NCBI RefSeq assembly: GCF_009663145.1
Contig: NZ_VKHR01000036.1
Location: 1 to 53,295 of the forward strand
From: Shewanella sp. TC10
GTDB taxonomy: Bacteria; Pseudomonadota; Gammaproteobacteria; Enterobacterales; Shewanellaceae
Direction of reading: 5' to 3'
Length of the DNA: 53,295 bases
The position numbers were made by a program, and so were the translations under genes. This document shows, one piece after another, positions 8,098 through 16,567 of this stretch (positions are counted from its first letter, which is position 1; every line of letters starts with the position of its first letter). The notes beneath the pieces are model-generated. The model made no database searches. It saw only the letters and a list, made by a program, of their open reading frames with translations, and was not told where the DNA came from.

Positions 8098-9315
8098 TTA
8101 GTCACCAAAGTCATCAAGTAAAATATTTTCTTCTTCAACACCTAAACTTTCTAGCATGCTAATTACAGAAGAGTTCATGATTGGAGGGCCACACATGTAG
8201 AACTCACAATCTTCTGGCGCTTTATGATCTTTAAGATAGTTTTCCAGTAACACAGTATGAATAAAGCCCGTGTAACCTTGCCAATTATCCTCAGGTAAAG
8301 GATCTGATAACGCCACATGCCATTCAAAGTTATCATTTTCAGCGGCGAGCATATCAAAATCTTCTTGATAGAAAATCTCTCTTGCTGAGCGTGCCCCGTA
8401 CCAGAATGTCATTTTACGCTGAGTATTTTTACTCTTAAGCTGATCGAAGATATGCGAACGCATTGGCGCCATGCCTGCACCACCACCAATAAACACCATT
8501 TCAGCTTCAGTTTCTTTTACAAAAAACTCACCAAATGGCCCAGAAATAGTGACCTTATCACCCGCTTTCAAATTAAAGATAAACGATGACATTTGCCCTG
8601 GTGGTAAATCATTCGTTGGTGGCGTTGCAATACGAACGTTCAGCATAATTGTCCCTTTTTCATCAGGGTAATTTGCCATTGAATAAGCACGTAAAACGTC
8701 TTCATCAACCTTCGAAACTAGATTGAACAACTCAAACCGTTCCCAATCATCGCGATATTGCTCAGGGATATCAAAGTCTGCATATTTTACTTCATGAGCT
8801 GGCGCTTCAATTTGAATATAACCACCTGCTTTAAAGTGAACCTCTTCACCTTCTGGTACTTTAAGCAATAATTCTTTAATAAAGGTTGCCTGGTTATCAT
8901 TAGAAATAACCTCACACTGCCATTTTTTGACGCCGAAGATTTCTTCGTCAACTTCAAGCTCCATATCAGTTCGCACAGCAACCTGACAGGCTAAACGGCA
9001 GCCTTCTTTCGCTTCTTTCTTAGTGATATGGTCCAGTTCAGTCGCTAAAATATCACCGCCACCAGACTTCACAGTAACGCGACATTGACCACAAGTCCCA
9101 CCGCCGCCACAAGCTGACGGAATAAAAATATTTTTCCCCGCTAAGGCGCCTAATAGCTTGTCGCCTGCTGGAGTACGGACACTTTTATCAGCTTCACCAT
9201 TGATGCCAATAGTGACATCACCGGTATTCACCAACTTACTTTTGGCGAATAAAATTACCATCACTAGCAAACTTACCACTATGGTAAACATGCCTATGCC
9301 AATTGCCATTTCCAT
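8098..9315 (-). CDS. nqrF: Na+-translocating NADH:quinone reductase subunit F
   Basis: NqrF is the electron-entry subunit: it oxidises NADH through FAD and a 2Fe-2S cluster. One membrane helix spans about residues 4-23. The cluster cysteines are C69, C75, C78 and C110 ([12 protein letters not shown] and CRLAC), one residue off the V. cholerae numbering. The FAD-binding RAYSMANYP and the NAD-binding [11 protein letters not shown] follow, and the protein ends [11 protein letters not shown]. It has 405 aa. It is the last gene of nqrABCDEF, 76 bases after nqrE, and is followed by a terminator. No apbE flavin transferase follows, although many nqr operons have one there. Confidence 0.97.
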   Translation of the reverse strand: MEMAIGIGMFTIVVSLLVMVILFAKSKLVNTGDVTIGINGEADKSVRTPAGDKLLGALAGKNIFIPSACGGGGTCGQCRVTVKSGGGDILATELDHITKKEAKEGCRLACQVAVRTDMELEVDEEIFGVKKWQCEVISNDNQATFIKELLLKVPEGEEVHFKAGGYIQIEAPAHEVKYADFDIPEQYRDDWERFELFNLVSKVDEDVLRAYSMANYPDEKGTIMLNVRIATPPTNDLPPGQMSSFIFNLKAGDKVTISGPFGEFFVKETEAEMVFIGGGAGMAPMRSHIFDQLKSKNTQRKMTFWYGARSAREIFYQEDFDMLAAENDNFEWHVALSDPLPEDNWQGYTGFIHTVLLENYLKDHKAPEDCEFYMCGPPIMNSSVISMLESLGVEEENILLDDFGD

Positions 9316-9391
9316 TAAATGTACCTTCTCAACAATTTGTCATCACTCAGAGAATTCATATTCGATTGCATTGTCATTCTTATGCACCGCA

Positions 9392-10000
9392 CTATAAGGT
9401 AATACCAGCAAATGACATGAAGCCCAGTGCCATTAAACCTGTGGTAATAAAAGTAATGCCAATACCCTGTAAACCTAGAGGGATAGCATGGAACTTCATC
9501 CGTTCACGCAGACCTGCCAGCAAAATAATTGCCATCGCCCAACCTACTGCACTACCACCAGCAAATACCATCGACTCAACCAAGTTGTAGTCACGATTCG
9601 CCATAAAGATAACCCCTGCAAAAATCGCACAGTTAACAGTTAATAGCGGCAAGAAAATACCTAAGGTTTGATACAAAGTCGGAATATAACGCTCAAGAAA
9701 CATTTCCAAAATTTGCACTAGCGCCGCAATAACACCGATAAAGGTGATCAGCTGTAAGTAGCTTAGATTTAATTCAGGAAACCCTGCCCACGCTAATGCG
9801 CCTGGAGCTAGCACGTTGACATAGATAAGTTGGTTTAATGGCACTGCCAGCATCATGACTACAATAACCGCAATACCTAAACCAAATGACGTAGAAACCT
9901 TCTTAGATACCGCTAAAAATGTACACATACCTAGGAAAAAGGACAGCGCCATATTGTCGATAAATGCGGCTTGAATAAATAAATTAATATAATGTTCCAT
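9392..10000 (-). CDS. nqrE: Na+-translocating NADH:quinone reductase subunit E
   Basis: NqrE is a six-helix membrane subunit of the sodium pump that, with NqrD, forms a central channel with an inter-subunit FeS site. The opening [13 protein letters not shown] and the following [26 protein letters not shown] match V. cholerae NqrE. Two ATGs compete: 10006 (MAMEHY) overlaps the nqrD stop as TAATG, but the AGAGAGG site is only 3 bases from it. The ATG at 10000 has a 9-base spacing and gives the family N-terminus, so I chose it (202 aa). The conserved cysteine of the first helix is in FFLGMCTF. Confidence 0.95.
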   Translation of the reverse strand: MEHYINLFIQAAFIDNMALSFFLGMCTFLAVSKKVSTSFGLGIAVIVVMMLAVPLNQLIYVNVLAPGALAWAGFPELNLSYLQLITFIGVIAALVQILEMFLERYIPTLYQTLGIFLPLLTVNCAIFAGVIFMANRDYNLVESMVFAGGSAVGWAMAIILLAGLRERMKFHAIPLGLQGIGITFITTGLMALGFMSFAGITL

Positions 10001-10005
10001 CGCCA

Positions 10006-10626
10006 TTATCCTCTCTTACGCTGCACAACATTGATCGCCCAAATCATCACGCCGATCAAAAAGAATGCACTTGGCGGTAGGGTGAACATTTCGTTTGCAA
10101 GATACCAACCACCGTTTTCAATTGTGGTAAATATTTCATGACCGAATAAAGTGCCCCGCCCTAAGAGTTCACGTACAAAGGCGACCCCAAGTAAGATCAC
10201 GCCATAACCCATCGCATTACCTAAGGCATCAACTAACGCTAAGTGAGGTGGATACTTCATGGCAAAGGCTTCAGCACGACCCATAATGATACAGTTAGTG
10301 ATAATTAAGCTCACAAACACTGACAATTGCTTTGATAGCTCATAAGCCACATCTTGCAGCACCATATCAACAATAATCACTAGCGAAGCAATCACAGTCA
10401 TTTGCGCAATAATACGCACACTGTTTGGGATGAAGTTACGAATGGTCGAAATGATTAAATTCGACATGACCAACACAAAGGTCACCGCAAGGGTCATCAC
10501 TAATGCCGTTTGCATTGAGTTACTAACAGCAAGCGCTGAGCACACCCCAAGCACTTGCATAGCAACAGGGTTATTAGCAAAAATAGGCGAAGTTAAGATC
10601 TGCTTTGTAGACACTGCACTACTCAT
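10006..10626 (-). CDS. nqrD: Na+-translocating NADH:quinone reductase subunit D
   Basis: NqrD is a polytopic membrane partner of NqrE, structurally its inverted homologue. It has 206 aa and six hydrophobic segments. Family blocks are [18 protein letters not shown] near the N-terminus, [18 protein letters not shown] around 108-125 and [13 protein letters not shown] around 155. The conserved FeS-site cysteines are in the first block (GVCSA) and in TNCIIMG. Its ATG overlaps the nqrC stop by one base (TAATG), and its stop likewise abuts nqrE, showing translational coupling. Confidence 0.96.
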   Translation of the reverse strand: MSSAVSTKQILTSPIFANNPVAMQVLGVCSALAVSNSMQTALVMTLAVTFVLVMSNLIISTIRNFIPNSVRIIAQMTVIASLVIIVDMVLQDVAYELSKQLSVFVSLIITNCIIMGRAEAFAMKYPPHLALVDALGNAMGYGVILLGVAFVRELLGRGTLFGHEIFTTIENGGWYLANEMFTLPPSAFFLIGVMIWAINVVQRKRG

Positions 10627-11396
10627 TATTTAGCCTCCGTAGCTGCAAACTGCTTAAGAAAGGTTTGATAACCTTCAACACCAAACCAGAACTCAACAGC
10701 GCGCTGAATACCAACACCCGTTCGGGTTGCGCCACTCACACCATCAACGCCGTGAATATCCCCTTCTTTAGCACCGCCTTTAACGACTTTAATCGAGATT
10801 TTGCCCTTCTCATCGAATAACTGCTTACCTTTCCATAAATCAGTCCACTCAGAGTCAGTCACAAAGTCAGCAATACCAGGGGTTTCACCGTGCTCATAGA
10901 AAATGATGTTCTCAACGGTATTTAAATCTGGTTTAACCGCTAAATAACCATAAATCATCGACCACAAACCTTTACCGTAGATAGGCATGACCACACTAGA
11001 CAGTTCGCCAGACTCATCGCGTACTTCAAAAATACGAATATTGTCAGCACGAGTTTTAATCTTGGCGGTATCTTTTTTAGGTTTAGATGACGTTTCAGGG
11101 TTAATCGCTGCCATACGCTCGTCAAAATCCAGTAAGTTTTCTTGAGCGACATAATCACCAGACTCAAGATTCACCAGTTTTGGCGTCACACGTTCAGCAA
11201 ACAATTCACGAAAATCGCCTGCACTAATATCAACATTAGCAACGCGGAGAACGAACTGTTGCACCTCATCACGTTTTTTAACCAGTTTACGTTCCTTAAG
11301 AATTTCAACGGTACCCGTGATCATAAACGAACAAACTAAACTCAGGCTGATAATAAAAATCATCGTGCCTGCGACAGTATCTTTCTTAAAGGCCAT
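10626..11396 (-). CDS. nqrC: Na+-translocating NADH:quinone reductase subunit C
   Basis: NqrC carries a covalently bound FMN in a periplasmic FMN-binding domain, behind one N-terminal membrane helix (about 11-30). The attachment threonine is T224 in [10 protein letters not shown], equivalent to T225 of V. cholerae. The protein has 256 aa. It overlaps the end of nqrB by 11 bases and its stop overlaps the nqrD start by one base. FMN attachment needs ApbE, which must be encoded elsewhere. Confidence 0.96.
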   Translation of the reverse strand: MAFKKDTVAGTMIFIISLSLVCSFMITGTVEILKERKLVKKRDEVQQFVLRVANVDISAGDFRELFAERVTPKLVNLESGDYVAQENLLDFDERMAAINPETSSKPKKDTAKIKTRADNIRIFEVRDESGELSSVVMPIYGKGLWSMIYGYLAVKPDLNTVENIIFYEHGETPGIADFVTDSEWTDLWKGKQLFDEKGKISIKVVKGGAKEGDIHGVDGVSGATRTGVGIQRAVEFWFGVEGYQTFLKQFAATEAK

Positions 11397-12603
11397 GACG
11401 TTTTAGTCTCCGTTTAATGTTGGCGCGAGCCACCAGATAATCGAATAGCGGTGCCCATAAATTAGCGAATAGAATCGCCAACATAATGCCCTCAGGTAAC
11501 TTGACGTTCAGCACTCGAATTAACACAGTCATAAAACCAATCAATGCGCCATAGGCATATTTAGCATTGCGCGTATAAGAGGCTGTTACAGGGTCTGTTG
11601 CCATAAACATCATACCCAAAGCAAAACCACCTGTAACAAGATGCCAAGTCCAAGGCATTGCAGCGATTGAGTTTCTAGCAGGACCAAATAAATTAAACAA
11701 AATTGCTGTCGCTATCATGCCCAAAAGCACACCAGCCACGACACGCCAATCAGCAACACGAGTTAATAACAGCACCCCGCCACCAATCAAAATAGCCAAA
11801 GTACTGGTTTCGCCAATCGAGCCTGGAGTGAAGCCCAAAAACGCATCCATCCACTTAGGATCAGATAACGCCCCAAGCCAGCTCACATCTGCATATAAAT
11901 TGGCGCGACTTGCAGCAGCTTCCGTTAAGGTCGTTGCTCCAGCAAAACCATCAACAGCCACAAACTGGCTGATTGCCGCGACTTCAGTTGGGTAAGCGAA
12001 ATAAATAAAGGCATAGCCTGCAAGCGCTGGGTTTAAAAAGTTATAACCCATGCCACCAAACATCTCTTTCGCCACAATCACACCAAAACTCACACCAATG
12101 GCGATTATCCATAGCGGGGTCGATACTGGGACGATAATGGAAAACAGTAATGCGGTGATAAAGAAGCCTTCATGCAGCTCTTGATCGCGCATTTTGGCAA
12201 AGATAACTTCCCAAAATAAGCACACAACTAAAGTGGCTAGATAAATTGGTACGTAATAACTTGCGCCATAAGCAAACAAGCTAATCAAACCTGACTGCTC
12301 AGTAAGCTGACCAAATAATGCAGAAAATATCACTAACTGCCAGCTTTCAGGCTGTGTCGCACCAGCGGCAATGGCGATTTGGGCTTGCAAGCCTAGGTTG
12401 TACATGCCAAAAAACAACACTGGCAATAAACACATACCCACAATATGCATAGTACGTTTTACATCGATAGCATCTCGAACATGCACTTTACCTTTTGTAC
12501 TGCGACCACGAGCAATCCATAAAGAGCGCAAGTAGCTTTTCATCGAGTGCCCATGAGCGTAATACTGCTCTTGCTTACCCGGTTTTTTCTGTTGCTGACT
12601 CAT
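11386..12603 (-). CDS. nqrB: Na+-translocating NADH:quinone reductase subunit B
   Basis: NqrB is the largest membrane subunit; it binds riboflavin and a covalent FMN and takes part in sodium transport and quinone reduction. The FMN threonine is T224 in VDGFAGATTL; V. cholerae has Ser where Ala precedes the GAT here, but the ApbE motif otherwise holds. Other family blocks are GYNFLNPALAGYAF, GSIGETSTLAILIGG, FMATDPVTASYT and LPEGIMLAILFANLWAPLFD. The ATG at 12603 overlaps the nqrA stop as TAATG, so this start (405 aa) is preferred to an upstream ATG at 12633 inside nqrA. Confidence 0.96.
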   Translation of the reverse strand: MSQQQKKPGKQEQYYAHGHSMKSYLRSLWIARGRSTKGKVHVRDAIDVKRTMHIVGMCLLPVLFFGMYNLGLQAQIAIAAGATQPESWQLVIFSALFGQLTEQSGLISLFAYGASYYVPIYLATLVVCLFWEVIFAKMRDQELHEGFFITALLFSIIVPVSTPLWIIAIGVSFGVIVAKEMFGGMGYNFLNPALAGYAFIYFAYPTEVAAISQFVAVDGFAGATTLTEAAASRANLYADVSWLGALSDPKWMDAFLGFTPGSIGETSTLAILIGGGVLLLTRVADWRVVAGVLLGMIATAILFNLFGPARNSIAAMPWTWHLVTGGFALGMMFMATDPVTASYTRNAKYAYGALIGFMTVLIRVLNVKLPEGIMLAILFANLWAPLFDYLVARANIKRRLKRHGL

Positions 12604-13964
12604 TAACCTTCCCTCTCGATGATATCTAGGCAAGCACGTAATTCTTTACCAAAGTCATACTTTCCTGGGCAAACAAAGGTACATAGTGCTAAATCTTCTT
12701 CATCTAGTTCTAATGCACCAAGTAACTGCGCTTCATCAGTATCTCTCACTACTAAATCTCTAACCAAAAGTGTTGGCAATATGTCTAATGGCATCACACG
12801 TGCTAATTGACCAAAGGCCATCATTGCACGAGGCGAACCACCAGCATGGGTAGTGAAATCAAATAACTTTTTAGTTTTGCTGAAACCAGACATCATAATA
12901 CCGGTTAGCGAGAACTTTTCTTTATTGCGTCTCACCCAAGGTAAGAGTTCGTGACGAGCGTTTTCAGACAGTACACACACTTGAGAGTGATAACGACCAA
13001 GGTAGTTATAAACCCCTATCGCAGTGTGGCCAGAAAGAACTGAACCAGACACGACACGTGAATGAACATCTTGAATTTCGCCTTCAACCAATTCGCTCAA
13101 ATCGCTACCAAGCTGAGTACGCAGTAATCGAGGCTTTAATACGTTAGGTCCAGCAAGTGCAACGACTCTCTCGTTGAACAATTCACCTGTTAGGAATAAC
13201 TTTCCAAAAGCAATCACATCTTGATAGCCAATATGCCAAACCACTTTCTCAATGTTCACTGGATGTAATAAGTGGATGTGGGTACCAACAAGTCCTGCAG
13301 GATGAACGCCACCAAATTGATAAGACTCAACTGACGCTAAATCATTACCTGGTAGAGTCTCGCCTTCATCATGACATAACATCACTTTGCCATCGGTTAA
13401 GCGAGTTAACGCTTGCATACCAACATTAAATGCCTCTTGATGCTCAGCAATAATAATACGCGGATCAGCGGCTAATGGATTGGTATCCATGGCGGTTACA
13501 AAAATTGCAGTCGGAGTTGATTCAATCGCAGGTATACGAGAAAAAGGGCGAGTTCTTAAAGCCGTCCAAAGCCCACTATTAACTAAGTTGGTTTTCACGG
13601 AATCTCTAGACAATGACAATACATCGTTAGACGACTCGAAACTGATGAAATCATTACCTTCACAGCGGATAACCACCGACAATAAAACCCGTTTCTCGCC
13701 ACGATTTATTGCGATTACTTCGCCACTTGCCGGTGCAGTGAATACAACTCCTAGTGTTTTTTTATCTTCAAAAAGGGCTTGACCTTTTTTCACCATGTCG
13801 CCTTCTTCAACGAGCATTGTCGGTTTTAATCCAACATATTCTTCGCCAAGGATAGCAACTCGAGATGTTTGCTTTACAGATTCAATGATTTGTTGCGGTA
13901 CACCCGCAATAGGCACATCGAGGCCTCGCTTAATTGTTATAACCTGATTTGAGGATCCAGCCAT
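12603..13964 (-). CDS. nqrA: Na+-translocating NADH:quinone reductase subunit A
   Basis: NqrA is the cytoplasmic subunit associated with quinone binding in this pump; it carries no redox cofactor of its own. Family blocks are ITIKRGLDVPIAGVP (9-23), LGEEYVGLKPTMLVEEGD, LFEDKKTLGVVFTAP, INRGEKRVLLSVVI and the C-terminal CTFVCPGKYDFGKELR. Length is 453 aa, with about 8 extra residues before the ITIK start compared with V. cholerae. It is the first gene of a tightly overlapping six-gene operon. The 464-base spacer upstream carries FNR- and CRP-like sequences. Confidence 0.97.
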   Translation of the reverse strand: MAGSSNQVITIKRGLDVPIAGVPQQIIESVKQTSRVAILGEEYVGLKPTMLVEEGDMVKKGQALFEDKKTLGVVFTAPASGEVIAINRGEKRVLLSVVIRCEGNDFISFESSNDVLSLSRDSVKTNLVNSGLWTALRTRPFSRIPAIESTPTAIFVTAMDTNPLAADPRIIIAEHQEAFNVGMQALTRLTDGKVMLCHDEGETLPGNDLASVESYQFGGVHPAGLVGTHIHLLHPVNIEKVVWHIGYQDVIAFGKLFLTGELFNERVVALAGPNVLKPRLLRTQLGSDLSELVEGEIQDVHSRVVSGSVLSGHTAIGVYNYLGRYHSQVCVLSENARHELLPWVRRNKEKFSLTGIMMSGFSKTKKLFDFTTHAGGSPRAMMAFGQLARVMPLDILPTLLVRDLVVRDTDEAQLLGALELDEEDLALCTFVCPGKYDFGKELRACLDIIEREG

Positions 13965-14094
13965 TACTTGTAACCTTTAAAATTCAGATACCACATAATA
14001 AATAATTTTGTGAGCTAAATCCGCTGTTAAAGTCACATCTTAAGAATTAAATGTGAAATAAATGTACAACAAAAATAAGATCACACTTGAAAAC

Positions 14095-14108
14095 TTGATC
14101 TATATCCG
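14095..14108. promoter_or_regulatory. FNR/EtrA-like box upstream of nqrA
   Basis: TTGATCTATATCCG matches the FNR consensus (TTGAT-N4-ATCAA) at 8 of 10 specified positions. It lies about 130 bases upstream of the nqrA start codon. Function is inferred only from this match. Confidence 0.35.
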
Positions 14109-14327
14109 ATACTTAATTTCAATTAAGAAAGTTTTGTACGCCAATAAAAGAGGAAAAATTCAACAAAAGACGCTTACCTAGCACAGGACACTATCAAGTA
14201 ACATAGACCGAGATCACAGTAAACTCAACAATAACTGAATGACAATTACATGAAAAAGAAATGGGGTTGTAACTTAGTGGCTATAGTTTACCAGCTGTTG
14301 TTAAAAAAGCGGCTAATAAGCAAAAAA

Positions 14328-14363
14328 GAAGTAAAAAATGAAGTAAAAAAAGAAGTAAAAAAA
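14328..14363. repeat. 12-bp tandem repeat, three copies
   Basis: GAAGTAAAAAAT is followed by two copies of GAAGTAAAAAAA (from 14328, 14340 and 14352). The array overlaps the T-tract side of the cobA terminator when read on the minus strand. Confidence 0.75.
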
Positions 14364-14384
14364 GACTGAATATGAGCTTCAGCC
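14357..14384 (-). terminator. Terminator of cobA
   Basis: On the minus strand GGCTGAA pairs with TTCAGTC (one G-U pair) around a 7-base loop, followed by seven T residues. Confidence 0.65.
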
Positions 14385-14428
14385 TTTAGGGTTTTGAGAT
14401 TAGGTTTTAATTGAATAGTTTTATATCG

Positions 14429-15241
14429 TCACAAGCTAATGTTAATTAACTTTTGATTCTCTGCAACTTCTGCTGGGTTAAACCAATTCAATGAATCAGC
14501 TAATTGAACGACTTCGCCTATGATCATCAAAGCTGGCATTTTCAGAGCAGGATCTGCGGCTAACTGTGGCAGCTCACTTAACTTACCAATAAACTGCTGT
14601 TGCGATGATGTGGTGGCTTTGGAGACAATAGCCACTGGGGTGTCAGGCGAACGACCATGGCTCATAAGCCCGTCGCTAATAATATTGGCATTTAAAATAC
14701 CCATATAAACAACTAAGGTGTTGTTTGAATTCGCATAGCCTTGCCAGTCCATTGGACGACTTTCTAATTGGCAATGCCCTGTAATAAAAGAAACCCCTTG
14801 TGCATAGTCACGATGGGTTAATGGGATCCCTGTATAGGCAGCTGTACCACTTGCAGCAGTAATCCCTGGAATAACTTCAAAATTCACATCGCTTTCTACT
14901 AAAGTTTGTAACTCTTCGCCGCCGCGGCCAAATATGAAAGGATCGCCACCTTTTAAACGAACCACATTTTTACGGGTGAAAGCCTTAGTGACAAGTAATT
15001 GATTGATTTCATCCTGAGCAGCACTGTGTTTGCCAGCACGTTTACCTACAGCAATTTTCTCTGCATGTTGTGGGATCAAATCAAGGATATCTTGACTAAC
15101 CAATGCATCATACAACACTGCATCAGCCTGTTTTAGTACTCTATAGGCTTTTACTGTCAGCAATTCAACATCGCCAGGACCTGCGCCAACTAACCAGACT
15201 TTTCCTTTGGCCCCTTGGCCTGGTATTGATACTAACGCCAT
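14429..15241 (-). CDS. cobA: Uroporphyrinogen-III C-methyltransferase (SUMT)
   Basis: This enzyme uses two SAM molecules to turn uroporphyrinogen III into precorrin-2, the first step to sirohaem (and cobalamin). The SAM-binding VWLVGAGPGDVELLTVKA (about 15-32) and the VRLKGGDPFIFGRGGEE block (about 94-110) are signatures of the family, as are the ITAASGTAAYTGIPLTHRDYA residues after 125. Length is 270 aa, a stand-alone SUMT and not the fused CysG. The dehydrogenase/ferrochelatase part is not in the window. The sirohaem it leads to is required by CysI, encoded at 19862-21553. It is transcribed alone and ends at its own terminator. Confidence 0.95.
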   Translation of the reverse strand: MALVSIPGQGAKGKVWLVGAGPGDVELLTVKAYRVLKQADAVLYDALVSQDILDLIPQHAEKIAVGKRAGKHSAAQDEINQLLVTKAFTRKNVVRLKGGDPFIFGRGGEELQTLVESDVNFEVIPGITAASGTAAYTGIPLTHRDYAQGVSFITGHCQLESRPMDWQGYANSNNTLVVYMGILNANIISDGLMSHGRSPDTPVAIVSKATTSSQQQFIGKLSELPQLAADPALKMPALMIIGEVVQLADSLNWFNPAEVAENQKLINISL

Positions 15242-15506
15242 TACCTATAACCCCACTTTATTCAATTAGGTTAAATATAGCGGTTTACATATTCCATATA
15301 CAATAGATAAAACTTAGCCTTTATTACTTTTTGTTATATAGAGTCGAATTATCACTTGCTTTAAGTCTGCTCCGTCAACGTAAACTCACCTTTATAGCCT
15401 CCAAGTATTCCATCTACATGCAAATGCATTTAAATCAACTATTTTGTTTCACCTTTGTTAACACAGTGATAATCTGTCAAAAATTATAAAGATAAAGGGG
15501 GCATTT

Positions 15507-16406
15507 ATGACAAAAGTACTCAGTTTACCATTTATTCTGTGCTTATTTTCTTCATTGAGCACCAATGTAGCTGCCGAAGATTCTTTGGTTGATGAAAGAA
15601 TGAAAAGTGAAGTTGAAACCTCTGAAAAACGTTTCGTTATTACCCCTCATAAGGTGAATTACATACTGCCTTATACTTATAATGATAATCCAAACTCTGA
15701 TCCTTACGTCGATTTTAAAACTGGTAATGAAGGAGGTGATGAAGAAGTCGATAATGCTGAAGCCAAATTTCAAATCAGCTTTAAATTTCCTCTGTGGCAT
15801 AATGTCTTTGGTGACAATGGTCATTTATTTTTTGCCTATACCAATCAGTCATATTGGCAGGTTTACAATAAAGACATCTCCTCTCCATTTCGAGAAACCA
15901 ACCACGAACCTGAAATCTTTATGCTGTTTAATAATGATTGGGAAATAGCAGGACTGCGAAACTCGTTCTGGGGCTTTGGTGCCGTTCATCAATCAAATGG
16001 TAAATCAGGCAGCCTATCCCGAAGCTGGAATCGAATTTATGGTGAAATGATATTTGATCGCGGACCATTCGCTTTAGGGTTTAAAGCTTGGTATCGAATA
16101 CCCGAAGATGAAAAAGAAACACCTACCTCACCTGATGGGGATGATAATCCCGATATCGAAGATTATATGGGTAACTTCGAAATTAAAGCTGTTTACGGCC
16201 TAGATGAACACCTATTTACACTCACCGGTCGCAATAATTTAGACAGCCCGAATAAAGGCGCTTTGGAAGCAACATGGAGTTATCCGATCCTTGGTAACTT
16301 AAGAGTCTATGCCCAATACTTTAATGGTTACGGCGAAAGCTTGATTGACTACAATCATCACAACCAACGCATTGGTATCGGGGTTTCAATAAACGATATT
16401 TTATAG
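15507..16406 (+). CDS. pldA: Outer-membrane phospholipase A (OMPLA)
   Basis: This is a 12-stranded beta-barrel enzyme of the outer membrane that hydrolyses phospholipids misplaced in the outer leaflet, using calcium and dimerisation. A signal peptide spans residues 1-23 (cleavage after VAA). The catalytic residues are H161 and S163 in GAVHQSNGKSG, with N175 in SRSWNRIY, the same arrangement as E. coli H142, S144 and N156. An acidic stretch near 61-85 lies before the first strands. Length is 299 aa, close to the E. coli 289. A GGGGG ribosome site precedes the ATG. It converges with the next gene across terminator 16516-16547. Confidence 0.95.
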   Translation: MTKVLSLPFILCLFSSLSTNVAAEDSLVDERMKSEVETSEKRFVITPHKVNYILPYTYNDNPNSDPYVDFKTGNEGGDEEVDNAEAKFQISFKFPLWHNVFGDNGHLFFAYTNQSYWQVYNKDISSPFRETNHEPEIFMLFNNDWEIAGLRNSFWGFGAVHQSNGKSGSLSRSWNRIYGEMIFDRGPFALGFKAWYRIPEDEKETPTSPDGDDNPDIEDYMGNFEIKAVYGLDEHLFTLTGRNNLDSPNKGALEATWSYPILGNLRVYAQYFNGYGESLIDYNHHNQRIGIGVSINDIL

Positions 16407-16428
16407 ATTGACGCTCTATTAAATGCAA

Positions 16429-16503
16429 GAGCTCTATACATAAGAGTTCTATACATAAGGGCTCTATACACAAGAGCTCTATACCCAAGAGCTATCAAAT
16501 TAA
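16429..16503. repeat. 15-bp tandem repeat, about five copies
   Basis: GAGCTCTATACATAA repeats with period 15 from 16429, with copies at 16444, 16459, 16474 and a decayed one at 16489. It starts 23 bases after the pldA stop and ends just before the terminator. Confidence 0.85.
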
Positions 16504-16515
16504 GGTTTTAAGCAT

Positions 16516-16547
16516 AAAAAAGGTGAACCCTAGAGTTCACCTTTTTT
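16516..16547. terminator. Bidirectional terminator between pldA and the 16568-18289 gene
   Basis: AAAAAAGGTGAAC pairs perfectly with GTTCACCTTTTTT around a 6-base loop. It lies between convergent genes and serves both strands. Confidence 0.9.
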
Positions 16548-16567
16548 GATCTTCGATAATGACTAGC

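Larger units (their letters stand above)
13965..14428. other. 464-base spacer upstream of nqrA
   Basis: This AT-rich spacer separates cobA and nqrA, both on the minus strand, and must hold the nqr promoter. It contains an FNR-like box (14095-14108), a weaker CRP-like half near 14205-14220 (GAGATCACAG), a 12-bp tandem repeat (14328-14363) and the cobA terminator (14357-14384). I see no gene or clear -35/-10 pair. Confidence 0.5.
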
